DNA of 64,000 nucleotides from Pseudomonas sp. HOU2 (GTDB lineage: Bacteria > Pseudomonadota > Gammaproteobacteria > Pseudomonadales > Pseudomonadaceae), in the NCBI RefSeq assembly GCF_040729435.1, contig NZ_CP160398.1, positions 4,259,001 to 4,323,000 on the forward strand, in the 5' to 3' direction. A program made the translations under genes and the position numbers. Positions within the stretch are counted from its first letter, which is position 1. Each line of letters starts with the position of its first letter. The notes below the pieces were generated by a model. It was given only the letters and a program-made list of their open reading frames with translations, made no database searches and was not told the origin of the DNA. This document shows positions 36,022-43,438 of the stretch, one piece after another.

Positions 36022-37284
36022 ATGCTCGCCCCCGTACAACTGACTTCCGCCACTCGCCAGAACCTCTGGCGGCTGACTTTCATCCGCACCCTGGTGCTCG
36101 CCGCGCAGGCTGGTTCCGTAGGCCTGGCCTACTGGCTGCAACTGCTGCCGTTGCCGTGGGTGCAACTGGCGATGACCCTCGGCTGCTCGATTCTGCTATG
36201 CGTGTTCACCGCCGTGCGTCTGCGCACTTCATGGCCGGTGACCGAACTCGAATACGCGCTGCAACTGGCCTGCGATCTGGTGATCCACAGTGCGCTGCTG
36301 TATTTCTCCGGCGGTTCGACCAACCCGTTCGTTTCCTACTATCTGGTGCCGCTGACCATCGCGGCGGTGACGCTGCCGTGGCGTTATTCGGTGATTCTGT
36401 CGGGTATCGCGCTGGCGCTGTACACCGTGATGCTCACGCGTTTCTATCCGTTGGAAACCCTGCCGGTGGCCCGCGAGAACCTGCAGATTTACGGCATGTG
36501 GTTAAGCTTCGCCCTCGCTGCTGCGGTCATCACGTTCTTCGCTGCGCGCATGGCCGAAGAGCTGCGTCGTCAGGAGGAATTGCGCGCGATTCGTCGTGAA
36601 GAAGGCCTGCGCGATCAGCAATTGCTCGCCGTCGCCACCCAGGCAGCCGGCGCCGCCCATGAACTCGGCACACCGCTGGCGACCATGAGTGTGTTGCTCA
36701 AGGAGATGCAGCAGGATCATCCCGACCCGATGCTGCAGGACGATCTGAAGGTGCTGCAGGATCAGGTCAAACTCTGCAAGGAAACCTTGCAGCAGTTGGT
36801 GCGCGCCGCCGAAGCCAACCGGCGTCTGGCCGTGGAGATGCAGGACGTCACTCAGTGGCTCGACGAGGCACTGAACCGCTGGCACCTGATGCGCCCCGAG
36901 GCCAGTTACCGTTTCCAGCGTCTCGGCCAGGGCACCGTGCCGCGCATGGCGCCGCCACCGGATCTGACCCAGGCGCTGCTCAATCTGTTGAACAATGCCG
37001 CCGATGCCTGCCCGGAAAATCTCCAGGTGACGCTGGACTGGGATGCGGAAACCGTGACCATCAGCATTCGTGACCACGGCGCCGGTGTGCCGTTGGCCAT
37101 CGCCGAGCAGATCGGCAAACCGTTTTTTACCACCAAGGGCAAAGGTTTCGGCCTGGGCCTGTTTTTGAGCAAGGCCAGCGTGACACGCGCCGGCGGCTCA
37201 GTGAAACTCTATAGTCATGAGGAAGGCGGCACGCTCACCGAGCTGCGCCTGCCCCACGGCGCCCGAGGAGACCAACATGAGTGA
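36022..37284 (+). CDS. roxS: Redox sensor histidine kinase RoxS (RegB/PrrB type)
   Basis: A 420-residue membrane kinase. About six N-terminal spans (residues 18-175) include the quinone-site heptapeptide GGSTNPF (97-103) of RegB/PrrB kinases. The H-box is QAAGAAHELGTPLATM with phospho-acceptor H213. The N-box is LLNLLNNAADAC, and the G-boxes are DHGAGVP and KGFGLGLFL. It senses respiratory redox state and phosphorylates RoxR to adjust terminal oxidases. Start 36022 has AGGAG; an upstream frame to 35893 runs through the REP side and is rejected. It overlaps roxR by eight bases. Confidence 0.93.
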   Translation: MLAPVQLTSATRQNLWRLTFIRTLVLAAQAGSVGLAYWLQLLPLPWVQLAMTLGCSILLCVFTAVRLRTSWPVTELEYALQLACDLVIHSALLYFSGGSTNPFVSYYLVPLTIAAVTLPWRYSVILSGIALALYTVMLTRFYPLETLPVARENLQIYGMWLSFALAAAVITFFAARMAEELRRQEELRAIRREEGLRDQQLLAVATQAAGAAHELGTPLATMSVLLKEMQQDHPDPMLQDDLKVLQDQVKLCKETLQQLVRAAEANRRLAVEMQDVTQWLDEALNRWHLMRPEASYRFQRLGQGTVPRMAPPPDLTQALLNLLNNAADACPENLQVTLDWDAETVTISIRDHGAGVPLAIAEQIGKPFFTTKGKGFGLGLFLSKASVTRAGGSVKLYSHEEGGTLTELRLPHGARGDQHE

Positions 37285-37837
37285 CGAAATCCAAGTCGAA
37301 GGCGAAGAACTGCCGCATTTGCTGCTGGTCGACGACGACGCGACCTTCACCCGAGTGATGGCCCGTGCCATGGCCCGCCGTGGCTTTCGCGTCAGCACCG
37401 CCGGTTCCGCCGAAGAAGGCCTGACCATCGCCCAGGCCGACCTGCCGGACTATGCCGCGCTGGACCTGAAAATGGACGGCGACTCCGGTCTGGTGCTGCT
37501 GCCCAAGCTGCTGGAGCTGGACCCGGAAATGCGCGTGGTGATCCTCACCGGTTATTCGAGCATTGCCACCGCGGTCGAAGCGATCAAGCGTGGCGCCTGC
37601 AACTACCTGTGCAAACCGGCCGACGCCGACGACGTACTGGCCGCGCTGCTCTCCGAACACGCCGACCTCGACAGTCTGGTGCCGGAAAACCCGATGTCGG
37701 TTGACCGCCTGCAATGGGAGCACATCCAGCGTGTGCTCACCGAGCACGAAGGCAACATCTCCGCCACTGCCCGCGCCCTGGGCATGCACCGCCGCACCCT
37801 GCAGCGCAAACTGCAGAAGCGCCCGGTTCGTCGCTGA
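37277..37837 (+). CDS. roxR: Response regulator RoxR (RegA/PrrA type)
   Basis: 186 residues. The receiver domain has acidic pocket D19-D21, phospho-acceptor D63 (ALDLKMDGDSG), T91 and K113. A short C-terminal Fis-type helix-turn-helix (GNISATARALGMHRRTLQRK) follows. RegA/PrrA-family proteins activate respiratory and redox genes; in Pseudomonas RoxR affects cyanide-insensitive oxidase and aa3/cbb3 balance. The start ATGAGTGA overlaps the roxS stop. A perfect intrinsic terminator follows. Confidence 0.94.
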   Translation: MSDEIQVEGEELPHLLLVDDDATFTRVMARAMARRGFRVSTAGSAEEGLTIAQADLPDYAALDLKMDGDSGLVLLPKLLELDPEMRVVILTGYSSIATAVEAIKRGACNYLCKPADADDVLAALLSEHADLDSLVPENPMSVDRLQWEHIQRVLTEHEGNISATARALGMHRRTLQRKLQKRPVRR

Positions 37838-37876
37838 ACCTGCGCTGAACGGCCATCGCCAGCTCTCGCGATAACG

Positions 37877-37912
37877 CGCACCGATCAACTATGATCGGTG
37901 CGTGTCTGTTCT
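37877..37912 (+). terminator. roxSR terminator
   Basis: CGCACCGATCA-ACTA-TGATCGGTGCG is a perfect 11-bp stem followed by TGTCTGTTCTTATC. It ends 20 bp before the next gene, so it may overlap that gene's promoter or leader. Confidence 0.85.
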
Positions 37913-37933
37913 TATCTTTATCGAGCCTTTTCC

Positions 37934-39661
37934 ATGAATCAGAACGCTGAATATTCCGCGGTCAACGATGCTGTGCGCGGGCAGTTTTTTCGCAAGGTGT
38001 GGGCGATCATCACGCCTTACTGGCGCAGTGAAGAGAAGGGCAAGGCCTGGACGCTGCTGATTGCGGTGATCGCACTCTCGCTGCTCAGCGTGGGTATCTC
38101 GGTGTGGTTCAACACCTGGTACAAGGATTTTTACAACGCGCTGCAAAAGAAGGATGAAGCGGCGTTCTGGCGCTTGATTCTGTATTTTTGCGGCATTGCG
38201 GCCGTGGCGATTGTCGGTGCCGTGTACCGGCTGTATCTGACCCAGATGCTGACGATTCGCTGGCGGGCCTGGCTCACCGAAAAGCATTTCTCCCGTTGGC
38301 TCGCCGACAAGAATTACTATCAGCTGGAGCAGGGCGGTTACACCGATAACCCGGACCAGCGGATTTCCGAAGACCTCAACAACTTCACCTCCAATACCCT
38401 TGAGCTGGGGATTGGTCTGCTGCGCAATATCGTCAGTCTGGTGTCGTTCTCGATCATTCTGTGGGGCGTGTCGGGCAGCATCGAAGTCTATGGCATCACC
38501 ATCCCCGGCTACATGTTCTGGTGCGTGCTGGTCTACGCCGTGGTGGGCAGCTGGCTGACGCACCTGATCGGTCGTCGCCTGATCGGCCTGAACAACCAAC
38601 AACAACGCTTCGAAGCCGACCTGCGTTTTTCCATGGTGCGGATTCGCGAGAATGCCGAGAGCATCGCGTTGTATAACGGCGAGCCGAACGAAAATCGTCG
38701 TTTGAGCGGGCGCTTCGGCAATGTCTGGCACAACTTCTGGGACATCATGAAAGTGTCCAAGCGTCTGACATTCTTCACTGCCGGTTACAGCCAGGCGGCC
38801 ATCATCTTCCCGTTTATCGTGGCCTCGCCGCGTTACCTCGCCGGCAAGATCGAACTGGGCGAACTGATGCAAATCAGCTCGGCATTCGGCAACGTCCAGG
38901 AGAGCTTCAGCTGGTTCATCAGCGCCTATCAGAGTCTCGCATCCTGGCGCGCCACCTGTGATCGTCTGTTGAGTTTCCGTCAGGCCATGACCGATAACGA
39001 ACAGCGTACCCCGGCCATCGATGTACAGAATCAGGGCAGCGAACTCAAAGTGCACAACCTCGGCCTGGATCTGGCCGATGGTCGCCACCTGCTGACCAAT
39101 GCCGACATGACCGTGGAGCCGGGCGACCGGGTGATGCTCAGCGGCCGCTCCGGCAGCGGCAAGTCCACACTGCTGCGGGCGATGGGGCATTTGTGGCCAG
39201 CGGGGCACGGCAACATCCGCTTGCCGGCGGCGCGTTATCTGTTCCTGCCGCAGAAACCCTATTTGCCAATTGGCACCCTGCGCGAAGCCTTGAGTTATCC
39301 ACAACCGGGCGACACCTACGCGCCGGAGCGTTACGCGCAGGTGCTGGAGATTTGTCGTCTGCCGCATCTGGTCGCGCGCCTGGATGAAGCCAATCACTGG
39401 CAGCGCATGCTCTCGCCGGGTGAGCAGCAACGCCTGGCCTTCGCCCGCGCCATGCTTTACGCGCCGCAATGGCTGTACATGGACGAAGCGACGTCGGCGA
39501 TGGATGAAGAGGATGAGGCAACGTTGTATCAGGCGCTGATCGATCAGTTGCCGGGTCTGAGCATCGTCAGCGTCGGCCACCGCAGCAGCCTGAAACGCTT
39601 CCATCCACGGCACGTGCGGATCGACAGCGGGCATCTGGTAGAACAGGCCGTGACCGCCTGA
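37934..39661 (+). CDS. SbmA/YddA-like ABC transporter, fused permease-ATPase
   Basis: A 575-residue half-transporter of the SbmA/BacA-like ABC group (related to peroxisomal ABCD). The N-terminal domain (about 1-340) has several spans and the family stretch WRAWLTEKHFSRWLADKNYY followed by DNPDQRISEDLNNF. The ATPase domain has Walker A SGRSGSGKST, signature LSPGEQQRLAFARAML, Walker B WLYMDEATSAMD and the H-loop VGHRSSL. Homologues move peptides, vitamin B12 or acyl substrates; this one's cargo is unknown. Start ATG 37934 replaces an upstream frame running into the terminator. It is transcribed alone and followed by a REP. Confidence 0.88.
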   Translation: MNQNAEYSAVNDAVRGQFFRKVWAIITPYWRSEEKGKAWTLLIAVIALSLLSVGISVWFNTWYKDFYNALQKKDEAAFWRLILYFCGIAAVAIVGAVYRLYLTQMLTIRWRAWLTEKHFSRWLADKNYYQLEQGGYTDNPDQRISEDLNNFTSNTLELGIGLLRNIVSLVSFSIILWGVSGSIEVYGITIPGYMFWCVLVYAVVGSWLTHLIGRRLIGLNNQQQRFEADLRFSMVRIRENAESIALYNGEPNENRRLSGRFGNVWHNFWDIMKVSKRLTFFTAGYSQAAIIFPFIVASPRYLAGKIELGELMQISSAFGNVQESFSWFISAYQSLASWRATCDRLLSFRQAMTDNEQRTPAIDVQNQGSELKVHNLGLDLADGRHLLTNADMTVEPGDRVMLSGRSGSGKSTLLRAMGHLWPAGHGNIRLPAARYLFLPQKPYLPIGTLREALSYPQPGDTYAPERYAQVLEICRLPHLVARLDEANHWQRMLSPGEQQRLAFARAMLYAPQWLYMDEATSAMDEEDEATLYQALIDQLPGLSIVSVGHRSSLKRFHPRHVRIDSGHLVEQAVTA

Positions 39662-39667
39662 CCCCCT

Positions 39668-39749
39668 CTGTAGGAGCTGCCGCAGGCTGCGATCTTTTGA
39701 TGTTGTTTTTGAAGATCAAAAGATCGCAGCCTGCGGCAGCTCCTACAAG
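39668..39749. repeat. REP pair, class GGAGCTGCCGCAGGCTGCGATC
   Basis: Near-perfect inverted arms TGTAGGAGCTGCCGCAGGCT / AGCCTGCGGCAGCTCCTACA with a short T-rich centre. It begins seven bases after the ABC gene. Confidence 0.88.
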
Positions 39750-39835
39750 GGCAGGGTGTTGACTCGACAGTGATCGTACAACCCGCCTGCGCTATGATGC
39801 GAACCAAGCCGAATTTTCGAGACCAGACGTTGACC

Positions 39836-40585
39836 ATGGAAAACCCGATCGACACCCCACGCCTCCCGCGCAAGCGCCGCAGCCTGGCCCAGGAGCTGGT
39901 GACGGTGCTGACCGAGCAGATCCGCGACGGTCTGCTCAAGCGCGGCGACAAATTGCCCACCGAGTCGGCGATCATGCAGGAGCATGGCGTCAGCCGCACC
40001 GTGGTGCGCGAGGCAATCTCCCGGTTGCAGGCCGCCGGCCAGGTGGAAACCCGCCACGGCATCGGCACCTTCGTGCTCGACACGCCGAGCCCCAGCGGTT
40101 TTCGCATCGACCCGGCGACGGTCGTCACCCTGCGTGATGTGCTGGCGATTCTCGAATTGCGCATCAGTCTGGAAGTGGAGTCCGCCGGCCTCGCTGCGCA
40201 ACGCCGCAGTCCCGAACAACTGGCGACCATGCGCGCCGCCCTCGATGCGCTGAACGACAGCGTCGCCCACGCCAGCGATGCGGTGGCCTCGGACTTCGCC
40301 TTCCACCTGGAAATCGCCCTGTCCACCGGCAACCGCTATTTCACCGACATCATGACCCACCTGGGCACCAGCATCATTCCGCGTACGCGGCTGAATTCGG
40401 CGCGGCTGGCCCATGATGATCAGCAGCATTACATGAACCGCCTGAGCCGTGAGCACGAGGAAATCTACGAGGCGATTGCCCGCCAGGATTCCGATGCGGC
40501 GCGGGCGGCCATGCGCCTGCACCTGACCAACAGCCGTGAGCGGTTGCGTCAGGCGCATGAAGAGGCGCAGGCGCAGCGCGGGTGA
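39836..40585 (+). CDS. GntR/FadR-family transcriptional regulator (hexarate locus)
   Basis: A 249-residue regulator. The winged-helix GntR domain (RSLAQELVTVLTEQIRDGLL, LPTESAIMQEHGVSRTVVRE, GIGTFVLD) is followed by an all-helical FCD ligand domain with candidate metal/ligand residues in FAFHLEIALSTGNRYF and HEEIYEAIARQD. FadR-type proteins of this kind sit beside galactarate/glucarate genes and respond to sugar acids. Here the catabolic operon begins 1.9 kb downstream, and the palindrome at 42384-42407 is a candidate operator. Start 39836 was chosen for the family-like N-terminus; the frame opens at 39770. Whether it represses or activates is unknown. Confidence 0.85.
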   Translation: MENPIDTPRLPRKRRSLAQELVTVLTEQIRDGLLKRGDKLPTESAIMQEHGVSRTVVREAISRLQAAGQVETRHGIGTFVLDTPSPSGFRIDPATVVTLRDVLAILELRISLEVESAGLAAQRRSPEQLATMRAALDALNDSVAHASDAVASDFAFHLEIALSTGNRYFTDIMTHLGTSIIPRTRLNSARLAHDDQQHYMNRLSREHEEIYEAIARQDSDAARAAMRLHLTNSRERLRQAHEEAQAQRG

Positions 40586-40616
40586 GTGTCTGGCAGTCTG
40601 TTCGCGCCTGACACAC

Positions 40617-40718
40617 CGCCATCGCTGGCAAGCCAGCTCCCACAGGTTCCTATGTTGAAGCGGATTTCGTGTACGGCATCAATCACTGTGGGAGCTGGCT
40701 TGCCAGCGATGAGGGCGG
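40617..40718. repeat. REP pair, class GTGGGAGCTGGCTTGCCAGCG
   Basis: Inverted arms CATCGCTGGCAAGCCAGCTC and GAGCTGGCTTGCCAGCGATG with ~45 bp between. It separates the FadR-type gene from the two-gene LexA-boxed unit and marks one edge of it. Confidence 0.88.
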
Positions 40719-40723
40719 TGAAT

Positions 40724-40918
40724 TCAGCGCGGCAATATCGAGCGATCCACCCTCACCGCCAGTCGCGCTTTCCCCGGTTTGGCAACAAACGCCACCTCGC
40801 CTGATTGATCCACAACCCCCCGCGCAATCGGCTTGCCATCCGCCAGCAACTCCAATGGCGCACCTTGCAGCGACTGCCCCGACGCCAATTCCAGTTTCAA
40901 CGTGATGGTCATGCTCAT
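40724..40918 (-). CDS. Small beta-rich (Ig/carboxypeptidase-regulatory-like) partner protein
   Basis: A 64-residue protein (MSMTITLKLELASGQSLQGA to the stop) with alternating hydrophobic strands and the turn motif LLADGKPIARGVVDQSGEVAF, reminiscent of carboxypeptidase-regulatory-like or Ig-like beta-sandwiches. It has no signal peptide or Cys. Its start (ribosome-binding site AAGGAGA) overlaps the stop of the phospholipase-like gene by four bases (ATGA), so the pair is co-translated under the same LexA box. An accessory, binding or inhibitor role is suggested by coupling only. No family was recognised with confidence. Confidence 0.7.
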   Translation of the reverse strand: MSMTITLKLELASGQSLQGAPLELLADGKPIARGVVDQSGEVAFVAKPGKARLAVRVDRSILPR

Positions 40919-42228
40919 TCTCCTTGATTGACGTTGCCCGTCGGGTGGTAGTCCTTGAGCAGCAGGTACGTGCTCCAGCCCCACCAGTCATCGATGGTGG
41001 CGGTGTCGTTTAGGTTGTTCACATCTTTGCGCCGCAGCACCTTGCCGCCCTCGACGCGGAACAGCGGCGCGAAATTGCTGGAAAGGTTCAGCACCGCCGT
41101 CAGATCCGGAAGGCGTTGCAGCGCGGCAAACGTCGAAGGGGCGGGCACGTTGCCGCTGAGATAGGCAGCGAAGACTTCGTCCGCCGAGGCCTGCACCGCC
41201 AGATTGACCTGGGTGCGGTTGTCCGCGTCGCTGGCGTCGAAGTAGCGTTTGTCGCCGTAGGCGCGCCATTGATCGCCGTGGGCGTTGCGCACCTTGAGGC
41301 CGAATTTGCTGTCTTCGTCGTGCATGAAGCGGGTCACCAGCGAGCCGAGATCGCTCGGCGTGACCGCCGCCGCCATTTCCTTGCGCGGCACCCGCAGGTG
41401 GCCGGCAGAGAACAGGTCGGTGAGGAAGTGGTCGGCAAATGCGTTCATCGCGTAGGCCCGTTCCAGTTGTTGCTCATCGTGAGTGGCGCGGGCCGCGACG
41501 GCGGTTTGCAGGGCGGCGGTGTGCCCGGCGATGTAGGCCAGTCTGGCCCATTCGCCGAAGTGGTCGGCGTTGTTCGCCGCCAGTTTCAGATAACGCCCGA
41601 GCGGGAACAGCGCCGAGACAAAACTGCCGCCACCAGTGATCTTGTTCCACTCTTCGGACAACGTATCTCCGAGCGCATCGTAGGCTTCGTGCGGTGCTTT
41701 GCCGTCCTTGATCGCCTGTTTAACCGCGTCGACCTCTCTTTGCATGATCGCAAGAATCTGCGTCGCTTCGGCGCGGGAGGCCGGGAGCACGGCGAGAGAG
41801 TCGAATGCGGCATTGAAGCGGTTCAGGCGATCAGCCGGGGTAGCGCCTTCGTTGATCGGTCGATCGACCACGCCGTAGAAATCTCCAGCCAGCGCCACCA
41901 CCTGGCCGTAGGTCAGCGCAAGGCCGTTGGGCAAGTGCAAGGGTAGGTTTTGCGCACGAATCGGTTCGGCGTTTTCGCTGAAGCGCAGCAAGGTGTTATC
42001 GCCGATGGCCGTGTGTTCAGCGCCTTCGAAGCGCAGTGGCGGTCGAATTTTCAAGGCGTCGCCGGGGAGGGCAGTGGCCGGTTCGAGATCGTTGTGGGCG
42101 TCGGCAATATGCAGCAGCAGATGCGGATTGTCGGCGCTGAAGTGGATGCCATTGATCGTGAAAAGATCGTCGAAACGGGCGATGACCGGTTTGGGGCGTT
42201 CCTGTGGTTTTGCATGTAGTCCGGACAT
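40915..42228 (-). CDS. Zinc phospholipase C/P1 nuclease-like protein under a LexA box
   Basis: A 437-residue protein with no signal peptide (MSGLHAKPQERPKP). The core HFLTDLFSAGH places H267, D271 and H277 at +4/+6 spacing, the same as H118/D122/H128 of the zinc-dependent phospholipase C signature. Nearby H223 (ADHFGEW), H236 (AGHTAAL) and D116 (ALAGDFYG) are candidate ligands, and FMHDEDSKFGLKVRN with GDQWRAYGDKRY follow. Pseudomonas and Legionella PC-hydrolysing phospholipases of this broad superfamily are known. The ATG has AAGGAG; a CTG-N10-CAG LexA box lies 40 bp upstream. It reads opposite to the flanking hexarate genes. A nuclease or structural role is possible. Confidence 0.65.
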   Translation of the reverse strand: MSGLHAKPQERPKPVIARFDDLFTINGIHFSADNPHLLLHIADAHNDLEPATALPGDALKIRPPLRFEGAEHTAIGDNTLLRFSENAEPIRAQNLPLHLPNGLALTYGQVVALAGDFYGVVDRPINEGATPADRLNRFNAAFDSLAVLPASRAEATQILAIMQREVDAVKQAIKDGKAPHEAYDALGDTLSEEWNKITGGGSFVSALFPLGRYLKLAANNADHFGEWARLAYIAGHTAALQTAVAARATHDEQQLERAYAMNAFADHFLTDLFSAGHLRVPRKEMAAAVTPSDLGSLVTRFMHDEDSKFGLKVRNAHGDQWRAYGDKRYFDASDADNRTQVNLAVQASADEVFAAYLSGNVPAPSTFAALQRLPDLTAVLNLSSNFAPLFRVEGGKVLRRKDVNNLNDTATIDDWWGWSTYLLLKDYHPTGNVNQGE

Positions 42229-42268
42229 TTCTAGCTCCTTGATATGTCGTCGGTGGATTTATTTTTAG

Positions 42269-42284
42269 CTGTATGTATATACAG
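42269..42284 (-). promoter_or_regulatory. LexA (SOS) box
   Basis: CTGTATGTATATACAG fits the gammaproteobacterial consensus CTG-N10-CAG with an alternating TA core. On the minus strand it is followed by TAAAAAT, a plausible -10, and TTAGAC at its upstream edge could be the -35, so LexA would cover the promoter. It lies 40 bp before the phospholipase-like start codon. Confidence 0.8.
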
Positions 42285-42383
42285 TCTAATCGAGCCTAGA
42301 CCAGATATTTCCTACGTCAAGAAACAATCCTGTCCGACAAAACGCTCCGGGCGACGATGAAATGCAGTTGACGGTTGTCTTTT

Positions 42384-42407
42384 AAGTTGTACGATGACTT
42401 ACAACTT
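42384..42407 (+). promoter_or_regulatory. Candidate operator upstream of kdgD
   Basis: AAGTTGTA-CGATGACT-TACAACTT is a perfect 8-bp inverted repeat, 60 bp upstream of the kdgD start. Its TTGTAC...TACAA pattern suits a GntR/FadR-type dimer; the FadR-type gene at 39836 is the obvious candidate binder. Confidence 0.55.
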
Positions 42408-42466
42408 CAGCGCTGGCTGAACCATAAAACTCACAAGAAACGTTGTTACCCAGGGTGTTCGAAAAA

Positions 42467-43378
42467 ATGAATCCACAAGAACTGAAGTCCATTCTCTCCG
42501 CCGGTCTGCTGTCGTTCCCGGTGACCGATTTCAACGCCCAGGGCGACTTTCATCGCGCCGGCTACATCAAGCGTCTTGAATGGCTGGCCCCGTACGGCGC
42601 GTCGGCACTGTTCGCAGCGGGCGGCACCGGTGAATTCTTCTCCCTGGCCGCCAGCGAATACTCGGAAGTCATCAAGACGGCGGTCGATACCTGCGCCAGC
42701 AGCGTGCCGATCCTGGCCGGTGTCGGCGGCTCGACCCGTCAGGCCATCGAATACGCACAGGAAGCCGAGCGTCTGGGCGCCAAAGGCCTGCTGCTGCTGC
42801 CGCACTACCTGACCGAAGCCAGCCAGGACGGCGTTGCCGCCCACGTTGAAGCGGTGTGTAAATCGGTGAACATCGGCGTGGTGGTCTACAACCGCAACGT
42901 CTGCCGCTTGAACGCAGCACTGCTGGAACGTCTGGCCGAGCGCTGCCCGAACCTGATCGGCTACAAGGACGGTCTGGGCGATATCGAGCTGATGGTGTCG
43001 ATCCGTCGCCGCCTCGGTGATCGCTTCAGCTACCTCGGTGGCTTGCCGACCGCTGAAGTCTACGCCGCTGCCTACAAGGCTTTGGGCGTCCCGGTTTACT
43101 CCTCGGCGGTGTTCAACTTCATCCCGAAAACCGCGATGGATTTCTACCACGCGATTGCTCGCGAAGATCACGCCACCGTCGGCAAGATCATCGACGACTT
43201 CTTCCTGCCGTACCTCGACATCCGCAACCGCAAGGCCGGTTACGCCGTGAGCATCGTCAAAGCCGGGGCCAAAATTGCCGGCTATGACGCAGGCCCGGTG
43301 CGGGCGCCGCTGACCGACCTGACCGGCGAAGAATTCGAAATGCTCGCCGCGCTGATCGACAAGCAAGGCGCGCAATAA
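42467..43378 (+). CDS. kdgD: 5-dehydro-4-deoxyglucarate dehydratase
   Basis: 303 residues, the standard KdgD length, in the DapA/aldolase TIM-barrel family. AGGTGEF (51-57) binds the carboxylate, Y141 (VVVYNR) and Schiff-base lysine K167 (IGYKDG) are in place. It converts 5-keto-4-deoxyglucarate to 2,5-dioxopentanoate with loss of water and CO2, the step after galactarate/glucarate dehydratase. The start ATG 42467 ([10 protein letters not shown]) was chosen over a frame opening at 42443. First gene of the hexarate operon, preceded by the candidate operator and followed by a short hairpin. Confidence 0.95.
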
Positions 43379-43390
43379 ACACCGACCCAC

Positions 43391-43419
43391 AAGGCCGCTG
43401 AGCAATCAGCGGCTTTTGC
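43391..43419 (+). terminator. Intra-operon hairpin after kdgD
   Basis: GCCGCTGA-GCAA-TCAGCGGC followed by TTTTGCG. The short T-run suggests a partial terminator that would lower expression of the following dehydrogenase relative to kdgD. Confidence 0.55.
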
Positions 43420-43438
43420 GTAGAGAGGAGAATTTTCT

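Noticed and set aside
37889..39634. 581-residue minus-strand open frame opposite the SbmA/YddA-like gene
   Set aside because: The plus strand has complete Walker motifs; the reverse frame has no recognisable domain.
42269..42284. LexA box as a regulator of kdgD on the plus strand
   Set aside because: The box is nearly 200 bp before kdgD but 40 bp before the minus-strand gene, with -10-like sequence on that side.
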